Of a stretch of DNA of 64,000 nucleotides, positions 50,502 through 60,300 are shown in pieces. The stretch comes from Romanomermis culicivorax (taxonomy: Eukaryota > Nematoda > Enoplea > Mermithida > Mermithidae): positions 1 through 64,000 of the forward strand of contig CAWUHX010000398.1 of NCBI GenBank assembly GCA_963922205.1. Direction: 5' to 3'. The translations under genes were made by a program, and so were the position numbers. The notes below the pieces were generated by a model. The model was not told the origin of the DNA and did no database searches. It saw only the letters and a list, made by a program, of their open reading frames with translations. The number at the start of each line of letters is the position of its first letter. Position 1 is the first letter of the stretch.

Positions 50502-51846
50502 GGGGTATTCCCATGTGAGCGATTCCCAAGTGAGCGATTCCCAAATGAGTGAATTCCAAGTGAGCGATTCCCAAATGAGCGAATTCTCAAGTGAACGGAT
50601 TCCCAATTGAGCGATTCCCATGTGAGCGATTCCCAAGTGAGCGATTCCCAAATGAGTGAATTCCAAGTGAGCGATTCCTAATTGAGCGCATTCCCAAATG
50701 AGCGAATTCCCAAGGGAGCGATTCCCATGCGAGCAATTTCCAATTGACCGAATTCCCAAATAAGCCAGACGATTCTAAACGAGTGATCGAAAATGTAGTA
50801 GCACTTTCTTCATATTTTCCTTCTTTACCTTAGATATTTTTTTGGTATGTATTTCTTTTTTATTTGATTTTTGTGTGTATTCTAATGTTTTCGTTTGCGT
50901 ATGTTTTTACGTTTTCTTTTGTCTCTGCTTTCTTTTATTTTCGTTTTTCTTTTCATGTACTTTTTTTTGCTCATAAAACAACAAATTATAAGTTCTCATT
51001 ATCAATAAGCATAGTCTACCATATAGTTCTTATACAATTCGGCAGGCTCTATTTTCTACATAATTTTATCCTTTGTGATTTTTTCTAAATTATTTTTCAT
51101 CTTAGTTTTTTGCTTTCAATCTGTCCTGATTTTTTTTGTTCTTTTTTCACATTTTTTTCTTTCTTTCTTGCTGATTTCTCTATGTTGCTTCTTTTTTCTT
51201 GTCATTGTCTTCATTTTTTTGACGTTTCCTTTCTCTTGATGTTTTGTTTGTTTCAGCTTTCTTTTGTTTATATTTTTGGGAAGATTTTCACACTTAAAAC
51301 GATGAAAGACTCAAGCATGTCGAACTGTACAAGAATTATACAGGAGACTATGGTTATTCAAAATGACAACTTGTAATGTGTTGTTTCATGAGCAAAAGAG
51401 AAGAAAGTAGATGACAAGAAAAACGAAAAGGAAAGAAAGCAGAGACAAAAGATGAAAACGTCAAAAAACATATATAAACGAAAACATTAACAATACACAC
51501 AGAAAACGAAAGAAAAAAGAAATACGTACAAAAAAATGTTAGGTAAGGAAAATATGAAGAAAGTGTCATTACATTGTCGATCGCTAGTTTGGAATCACCA
51601 AATTGGGAATTGGCTCACTTGGGAATTAGCTCAATTGGGAATCGTTCACGTGAGAATCGCTCAAATGGGAATTCGCTCACTTGGGAAGTCACTCTATTGG
51701 GAATCACTCACATGGGAATCGCTCGATTGGGAATTCGCTCACTTGGGAATTCGCTCACTTGGGAATCGCTCACTTGAGAATCGGTCAATTGGGAATCGCT
51801 CACTTGGGAATCGCTCATTTGGGGATCGCTCACTTGGGAATAGACC
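50502..51846. mobile_element. Foldback element FB1 with 8-bp target duplication
   Basis: Long inverted arms (about 50502-51060 and 51290-51846) enclose a T-rich centre. The outer 250 bp of each arm are tandem 14-16 bp units, GCGATTCCCAAGTGA on the left and TTGGGAATCGCTCAC on the right. The termini are GGGGTATTCCC and the complement of GGTCTATTCCC. The octamer GTTCAAAT occurs immediately outside both ends (50494-50501 and 51847-51854), a perfect target duplication. Open frames in the arms translate the 15-mer (LGIAHLGIAHL) and are not genes. Confidence 0.85.
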
Positions 51847-52110
51847 GTTCAAATCATGATTGTACAATAAAAATCAATAAATGCGGACAAAATTCATACC
51901 CAGTTTATTGCTTAGGCTTTTAAAATGCAGTTTAAATCTGGTTACAGTATGGGTTTAAATTACTAATTTTCAAAATTTCTATGAGGGACTTGAACGAATA
52001 ATGTAAAGCAAATGGCTGGACTGCTATACATATCATAGCTATAATGTATTTTATTCAGTAGGAATTATTTACTTAAATTTCCATGAGTTGTTTTTCAACT
52101 GAAATTTCAG

Positions 52111-52364
52111 GACGATCGACGTTCCAAGGGAAAATCAATGAATGCTCTTCTGAAGATGGCGGCAATTGGTCGTGCAGCTGTTGTGAAAAACGATGCATAC
52201 AGTTGAGCGAAAAAATTGGAGCGATCTTTTTCCCATCAGAAGTCGAAAGTGATAACTTGGTGTACAAGTTGAAAGTTATCACCAGATCGTTGCAGTGCAG
52301 AAAGGCGGTTTGCGAAGAAATTTGTGAAAATAGTGACGGTGAAAAGAATTTCAGCATGATGTAG
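52111..52364 (+). CDS. Cysteine-rich terminal exon, unknown protein (partial)
   Basis: This frame follows a good nematode acceptor (TGAAATTTCAG, ends 52110) and runs to a TAG at 52362-52364; reading starts in phase with one base from an upstream exon. The 84-residue product has a C-x-C-C-x3-C cluster (SCSCCEKRC), a middle GAIFFPSEV, then LQCRKAVCEEIC near the end, so seven cysteines. I do not recognise the family. A parallel but frameshifted copy with the same acceptor lies at 20000-20248 on the other strand, with protein text conserved better than its flanks. Upstream exons were not found; the 250 bp upstream look intronic. The exon may belong to a gene split by repeats, or to a dispersed fragment. 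Confidence 0.45.
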
Positions 52365-52691
52365 AAAGAGATGGTAGCGGGTCGTATAGACGCAAAATTC
52401 TGATTCGTTGAATCAAATCAAATATGCTCAAACATTGAATTATATTCAATCTACTAGCATTAGCATAATAGTGTAGTGATATGAATTTTCTGGCATTAAT
52501 AAAGGCTATTAAGGCACCCTCATTTGTTCATTTCTGAAAATAATATAAATTGTTGTAGCACCAATTTTCGTTTTGTAACTTTTTCCTACAATTTTACATA
52601 CAAAACAGTCGAATTTTGGTTGATTCAGAGGGACGTTATTCCATCACTAATGTACGAGCACAAATTGCCATACATTTCGAAAACTAATACA

Positions 52692-52765
52692 GATTGAAAG
52701 CAAAAGAAGTGAATTGATTGAAAGCAAAAGAAGTGAATTAATTGAAAGCAAAAGAAGTGAATACT
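52692..52765 (+). repeat. Three tandem 24-bp units
   Basis: ATTGAAAGCAAAAGAAGTGA occurs three times at a 24-bp spacing. Confidence 0.85.
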
Positions 52766-52823
52766 TGGATCATTGGTTTTCAAATAGGGTCGTTCTTTGT
52801 CCCTTTGTATGTGTTGTTCTGAC

Positions 52824-53897
52824 GGTATATTCTCAACTCAGCGATTCTAAATCGAGCAATCCCCAAAAGAGCGATTCACGATTGAGCGGATTCTTAAATG
52901 AGCGAATTCCCAATTGGGCGATTCCAAACGAGCCATAAAGAATGTAATGAAACTTTCTCCAGATTTTCTTTTATCTTTTATTTTTCTTTATGTATATTTC
53001 TTTTTTCTTTTGTTCTATGTGTTGATGATGCATTCGTTTAGGGATGTTTTTGCTTTTGTATCTTTCGTCACGGCTTTTCTTTCTTGTTGTCATCTACTTT
53101 TTTCCCTCATGGGACAGTACATTACAAGTTGCCATTTTTAATAAGCATTGTCTCCCATGGAATTCTTATACAATTCGTCATGCTCTATTTCCTATTCAAT
53201 TTTATTGTTTGCGATTTTTTCTTCTTTTCTTCTCTCAGTTCCTTGCTTTTACTTCTTTATCCTTTCCTCTTTCTATTTTCTTGATTCTTTCTTTTTTTAG
53301 TTCTTTTTTCACATTATTTTTTTCTCTCTTCCTTGCTGCATTCTCTATGGGGCTTCTGCTTTCTTGTAACTTTTTTCGTGCTGTTTTTTCTTTTTCCAAT
53401 GCTTTTCGACATATTTTCATTCATTCTTAATGCCTTAATTGTTGTTGACGTTTCCTTTCGCTTGATATTTTGTTCCTTCCAGGATTATTTCGTTTATACT
53501 TTTTTATGAAGATTTTCACAATTAGAACGAGCATGCCGAACAGTACAAGAATTATACAGTAGACTTATTTTCAACTTATTCTTTTGTTACTTAAAATGAC
53601 AACTTGCAACGTATTGTATCATGAGCAAAAAAAAAATTAGATAGCAAGGAGGAAAAAACGAATGAAAGCACAGACAAACGGTTTAAAGAATAAAAACACA
53701 CATAAACGAAAACATAAGCCATAAACACATAAAACGAAAGAAAAAAGAAATAAAAAAAAAATAGAAAAATATGGGGTAAAGAAGAAAAATCAGAGGAAAG
53801 TTTTATCACATACTAAATCGCTCGTTCAGAATCACCCCATTGGGAATCGCTCACATGAGAATCGCTCACATCAGAGTCATTCAACTGGGAATTTGGC
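52824..53897. mobile_element. Foldback element FB2
   Basis: The left arm begins with GGTATATTCTC and degenerate GAGCGATTC/GAATTCCCAATTGGGCG units, then the T-rich sequence shared with FB1 (ACTTTCTCCAGATTTTC; GGGACAGTACATTACAAG). The right arm ends with CATTGGGAATCGCTCACATG and GGGAATTTGGC. The terminal repeat arrays are shorter than in FB1. No target duplication was found. Confidence 0.7.
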
Positions 53898-53974
53898 TAG
53901 GCTTGGCTCGGCCTTGCCGGCCTAAGGCTAAGGAAAATCAGTGAGCGGAATTGGGCCTGGAGTTCACTTCCCTA

Positions 53975-54480
53975 AAAGTGTTGTATTTTAGTATGCTGTC
54001 GAGGTTTTGAGGATGAAGGCAGGAGTGGGTCCCAGGGTTTGGTCCATGCGGTCACTCTAAACAAAATAATTATGCCGGCTGAAAACATGCGCATTTTCGT
54101 GATTTTTTGATGGAAGAGGGTTTCGACTGCGGCTATTAATGGATGTGTTCACTTTACACAAAAAATTTCCTAAATGCGAGCAAATGTATTTCTGCGACTT
54201 TTTGGAGGTAGGCGTTATCGGCTATGTAAAGTTCGATGGATGCAGTCACGTCACACAAAAATTTATCCTGATTGTAAACAGACGTATTTACACGATTATT
54301 GGAGGAACGTGTTTCTGACCATGGGGATTTTAATGACTGCAGTAACTTTTGTCCTGTGTGTAAAGAAGGGTATTTCTGCGGTTCTTGAGTTGGGGTGTTC
54401 TTGACCATGCAGAATTCAATGGTCATTTTACACTCTGTTTACAACGTGTTTTAAGTACTATGCGGTTTACATACCTTTTT
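53975..54480 (-). mobile_element. Solo LTR remnant with internal tandem units
   Basis: The minus-strand end TAAAATACAAC and the adjoining text (CAGGAGTGGGTCCCAGGGTT on the plus strand) match the U5 side of the 38612 LTR. From about 54090 to 54440 four degenerate units of roughly 70-100 bp follow, each with a TATTTCTGCG-like or TATTTACACG-like start. The start of the LTR could not be found. Confidence 0.5.
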
Positions 54481-55472
54481 TAACGAAAATGAGAATTCAC
54501 GGCTTTAAGATAATTTTTTATTGCTTCTCTTACTTGAAGTTGGCTAAATAAACTTTAATGTGCTTTCATGAAGGTTTCCAGGCATGGTTGAGGCCTCATT
54601 AAAAAGAAGTGAACTAGTTAATTAGAAAATGCCCTGATGGGGTAGAAAAAAGAAGAATATACTTGCTTGGATATTTGCCAAGCAAGAAAAAGGAGTGGAT
54701 CAGATTTCTAAGGATTCGGGTAAAATTTTGAAAAATTCGCTTTTGTAGCTTCATTCTTTCTCATTAAAAAATTTTTCATGCTTGTGGAAAATCTGCAGCT
54801 GAGTGCATCAACTCTGATACCAACTATTGATGCATATAGGGTTGGGGAGTGAACAATCGCACTGTGACTCTAGATATCTCTGGTTGGTCTCCAGAAAAAG
54901 TCATTTGACTCCACCTGGACTTTTTCAAAATCTTAAAACCTGAGAAAAAACAGGTTTTCAGAAAAGAATTAGTAAAAATTGGCATTTTTTGAAAATCACC
55001 CATCGATAATTCTTCCTATGCAATTCTACTTCCAACTATCATGTGCAGCTCTGATATTTGAGGAGATGGTTACAGAAAGAGTGGAGCCTGGTTTTTTGAA
55101 ACAAAAACCCCAAAAAATTTAAAAGGAATTTTCAAAGACTTCCAATTGTAAAATTCTGGGGACAAATATTCCCCACCCCCATATCACTCCTTTCACATTT
55201 ATCTTTTCTGCACTGAACCTTTCACTTGGTTTACTGCCAATTGAACAGAAATCAGCTGTGGTTCAATCATAAAATCCAACTCAGGTTTTTAGAGAAAAAG
55301 CCACGGCATGAAGTCTTCTTAGTCTCCATATCATATTCATATTCGTATGAAGTCTTCATATCAATGTTGTGTGCCTAGATCAATTGAGTTACCTTGGAGC
55401 ATCTTACCCTATAGCGATGTCGATTATAGTGAGTTTTTTGCTATATAGGGCCTGCAGCAGGCAGCATGGGAA
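54481..55472. other. Non-genic stretch
   Basis: No gene recognised. Confidence 0.45.
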
Positions 55473-56726
55473 GGTCAATTCCCAAGTGAGCGATCCTCAA
55501 TTGAGTGATGCCAATGTGAGCGATTCCCAAACGGGAAAATTCCCAAATGAGCTAATTCTCAATTGGGAGATTCCAAACGAGCAATAGACAATGCAATACC
55601 ATTTTCTTGTCATTATTCTTCTTTACCTTATATTTTCCTTTGTATGTATTTCTTTTGTATTTTGTTTTATGTGTTGCAATTATGTTCATCTTTATGGATA
55701 TTTTTGCATTTTTGTCTTATCGCTCTGCTCTCTTTCATTTTTTTTATTCTTGTCATTTACTTTTCAATTTTTTCCTCGTGAAACAATGCACAACAAGCTA
55801 TCGTTTTTAATAAGCATTGTCTCCCATGTAATTGTTATGCAATGCGGCACGCTCTATCTCTAATTTAATTTTATTCTTTGAGACTTTTTCTTCATTTGTA
55901 TCTACATTTCATCTTAGTTTTTCGCTTTTACTTCTTTATCTTTATCTTTTTCTGTTCTGCGGAATTTCTTTTTTTGTTCTTTTTCACATTATTTTTTCTT
56001 TCTTCCTTGCGGCTTCCTCTATCATGCTTCTTCCTTGCAACCTTTTCGTATGTTTTTCTTAATACTCTTCCCTTGATTTTCAAATATTCTTGTTGTCTCC
56101 ATTTCTGTTAATATTTCCTTTTTTTGATGTTTCCTTTCTTCCTGCATTCTTTTGTTTATATTTTTTATGAAAATTTTCCCACTTACAACTATGAAAGACT
56201 CAGGCATCCCGAAATGTTCAAGAATTACATGGGAGACTGCGGTTATATAGAATGACAACCTTTAGTGTATTATATCATGAGCAAAAAGAGAAAAAGTTAG
56301 ACGACAAGAAGGAATAAAATGAAAGGAAGCACAGACAATAGATGAATAATAACAGAAAACGAAAGAAAAAAGAAATCCGTAAAAATATAAGGTAAAGGAT
56401 GAAAATTTGAGGAAAGTGTTAGTACATTCTCGGTCACTGGTTTAGAACCGTCCAATTGCGAATGCGCTCCATTGGAAATGGCTTACATGGGAATTCGCTC
56501 TATTGGGAATCGCTCAAAAGGGAGTAGCTCAATTGAGAATTTGCTCACTTGGGAAATCGCTCACTCGGGAACCGCTCACATCGGAATCGCTCGATTGAGA
56601 ATTCTTCCATTTGAGAACTCGCTAAATTGGGAATTGGTTACTTGGGAATTGCTCACTTGGGAATTCACTCACTAGGGAATTCGCTCAACGGGGAATCGCT
56701 CACTTGGGAATCGCTCGCGAAAATAT
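55473..56726. mobile_element. Foldback element FB3
   Basis: Begins GGTCAATTCCCAAGTGAGCG (compare FB1 right terminus GGTCTATTCCCAAGTGAGCG), continues with the shared T-rich left arm, and ends in a right-arm array of GGGAATCGCTCACTT-type units from about 56445 to 56720. The outermost right end has diverged; no target duplication was seen. Confidence 0.7.
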
Positions 56727-57300
56727 CCCGCTTGGAAAACCCCGCATGCTTCTCTATTGCAAGCTTTCGTTAGTTGCCAGTTTCAGTAAACTTAAGTTTT
56801 ACTGTTTCTGTTTTGGCAGCTGAATGGCTGTTGGACTGTACTGACCTTTACTTATGGGATACACTATTGTGTTACCTACAGTAATTAGTCATGTAAAAGG
56901 GCGATTAGCCCCTTTAGTTATATTGCTGGCGTTGTTTGACATAACCTAAAAATGAAATGCTATCAGATATCCAATGCCGCATCTGGTAGGTCAAGGTTTT
57001 ATAAGTAAGTTTCATATGTTAGATTTCGAACTTAGGCTAAACCTTTCTACCCGGACCCCATACTTTTTACCCAGATCCCGTAGACCTACTTTTTATGAGA
57101 AGCATGAAAAGGAAAAATATGTAAAATTGTATCATCCTGAAAATTATTCCCAAAAAGCTTTGATGTAAAATTTTTCAGACTTTTAGTCTCATTAGGACAC
57201 ATTACGTTAGCAAACTGAACAAAAAATGATCACGCAACAGATTTTTCTGCAATCATGATAAGTTAAAAACAGTTTTCATTCTTGAACCTATTTACATTAC
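56727..57300. other. Spacer downstream of moulting-cycle gene
   Basis: Would contain the 3' UTR of the minus-strand gene ending at 57324. No canonical AATAAA is evident immediately after its stop codon. Confidence 0.4.
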
Positions 57301-57323
57301 ATAAAAATTTCGTTGATCGTTCT

Positions 57324-60300
57324 TTATCGCAAAAACTTCTTCAAAAATCGCCTGTATGCTGCGAAGTTGAATCCACGGCTCCTGCGGCGCCGTCTCCTGC
57401 ACAAAGTGCAAGGTGACAAAATTGACGGGCTCGATACACCTGGCGATAAAATTGTTGGCGAGAGTACACCTGGCGACAAGATGCCCGGGCTCAAAACCAT
57501 CGGTGATAAAATGCTGGGATTCAAAACGGTCGGGCTCAAAATGTTGGGCGACAAGACGATGGGGCTTAGGACGAAAGGGCTAAGGACAGCTGGGGTCAGA
57601 ATGTTGGGTGAAAGAACATAGGGCGATAGGATGAAAGGCGTGAGGACTTCGGGTGACAAAATGAAGGGCCCCAGGACGTAAGGGGAGAGGACGTAAGGAC
57701 TCAAGACTAAGGGACCGAGGACGATGAAGGAAAAAACTGAAGGGCATAAAATCTGGGGCGCCAGGAGGTACGTGGTGAGAGTGGTACCTCCAACATAAGG
57801 CGCCGCAACGCAGGGAAGAGAATTTGCACGTTTCTCTCTGGAATATGGCCGCAGGTAGTCTTCAACTGTCTTCAACAAGAAAAGTTCTTTTTCATTGTTG
57901 GACATACCCTTGAAGGCTTCTACATCAGATCTTCCTTTATATAATAAATCCATTTGATCTTCTTCCATGATAGCATACCCTCTCTGATTCAAAATGTCCA
58001 ATTGTTCTCGTGACAACAATTTGTACACATCCTCCACTTTCATCTTATCATAAAAATCGAAAGCACCTTCCATAGGTAAAGCCACATCTTCAGTCTGAAC
58101 CTTCAATTTTTTGATCTTGTCAATCAACAATCCTGATTTGATATTTCGAAATATATCATTCACTCCAGTCACTTCTCTAAAAAACTGGAACCACGGTTCT
58201 TTGGCACTATTGTTCGTCAAATTCAATAACTTATTAAACGACAATGGATTCTCTGAATTTTGATACAAACTCAAAATGTCAGGCGACAAAAATGCTGCTT
58301 CTTCGTTGATATCTTCAAACAATGGTAAAAGTCTTGGGGACAGAAATCGGCCGGAGGACGATTGATTCTTGAAATCGATAGTCCCAATCGATTGGATGAT
58401 ATCGTACTGATCAGCATTGAAATGATCTTTTAGCAAAAGCAATGGCGACTTGAGGAACGAATTTAACATTGAATAGATACCGGATGCAGCTTTATCTTCT
58501 GACAATGAATTTCCTGACGCGATAGACGATTGATCAAAAATCTTCACATTTTTCACAAGATTGGTCAACATTTGACCAGTGTCCCGTATTAAATTTCCAA
58601 ATGAAAAATCTTCTCGTTTAAAATTTTGCTCTAATGAAAAACTCGATTTTTTTCGAATCATTTGTTCTGAAATTTCACGTTTATAGATTTTGTGAATACT
58701 TTCACCACTGTCCGCAGCAGATTTCAACGCTCTGTAATGTTTGGCTAACAGTGGACCGACACATTTTGCATAGGAGGCTTTGTTCTGGGACCAAATAATG
58801 CAATCGCCTACACGTTGTTGGATTTGATCTGGTTCCTTCTCGATCAAGTTCGAAATCAGTAAAGTTGTGAATTTGTATAATGTACGTTCATAGGCGTCTT
58901 CATGGAAAGACTGGGCTAGAAGATTGTTCATGTCTCTGTTGTCTAGCACTCTAGAATCTAGAATCAGGAAAAACAATCAATTATTTATTCAAATTTTCAG
59001 CGAAAGAAAATTCATCCAATTTTGTTTTGATACGATGGAATACTCTTATATTTAGTGTATTTAGCAATGTTAATCAGTTTTATGACATCAAACAGTTGCC
59101 AGAAAACGACCTCAAGTATTGTGCATTGATTTCTGTCAAAGTATGGTCTTATATCAAGAATATCAACCTAGGACACATCCCTTAAATTATTTGTTCCATG
59201 AATAGTGTGCCTGATCATACTTGGGTTGAACATTCAACGGACAGATGTGTTTTCATGTTCATGGGAAGAACCAGACGATTTTTGGATGCATTACCACTTT
59301 TTATAGCTCGGATTCCATTTTTGACTGAAATGTCAAAATCTCATTGTTGAACCATTTGGCATAGTTTTGAATCGGATTACTTCAATTTACCAAATAAAAC
59401 TTGTATTTGAAATAGGTAATCAACAAATTTTTATAAAGGGTATAAGGTGTACTATTACTGTAATGTTTTATATTTGTAGGTGTTCCTTATTTTTACTTCT
59501 TCAGTCCCTCAAAATTTTTGAAGTTAGACATTACAAAAACGTTGAGAACAATATCATCCAACCAGAAATATGAAAGGTGGTTTGTTCACTCAATCTGTCA
59601 ACAAAATGCAAATGACAAGTTTTGAAATTTCTATATTTGACACAATCTGATTGCAGAATTTTTACAGGAGGATGAAAATTTTTATCGAACACAATGAGAA
59701 TTGAAGAAATTCAAGCAAAGGGCATCAGCCAAACTAATGCTCAACTCCTTCCGGAGGAAGATACAAATTAATTTTGGTTGTTGAGTTTTTATAATTTTTT
59801 GCATTTTAATTTGGTGAATGTAATAACATGAAGAAAACTGTTATCCGCAATGCCTGAAAACAATACTTTCAACGTGTGATGGATGTTGTCAACATTTTTA
59901 AAAACGCAAGATTGATCAATGAGCAGATGGTGTCAGCAACATATCGCCAGCACAATGATTTTGCCGAAGTTATGGACAATACTAATGCTGTATACTATTG
60001 CTCAGACTCCATTAAAGTTATATTCTTACATCGATTGGCTAAAAAGTCAGGAACTGTATTTTGATACTGACAGTATCATTTACTGGAAAACAATAGGCAA
60101 GCAACAATATCTAGTCCCTACGGGCTGGTGTCTTAGTGAAATGACAAACAAATTACATGAATACAGGCCTGTGTCTTACATTACGGAGTTCAGCAGTGGA
60201 GGTTGTGAAAATTATGCTCAAGGTGATCAATCAAGGTGATTGGAGGTTGTGAAAATTATGCTCAAGGTGATCAATCAAGGTCATCAAGGTTTGAGGTATA

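Noticed and set aside
50496-51859. CRISPR-like regular repeats with short spacers
   Set aside because: Units are directly adjacent degenerate 14-16-mers in the inverted arms of a transposon with a target duplication, in a eukaryotic genome; there are no unique spacers.
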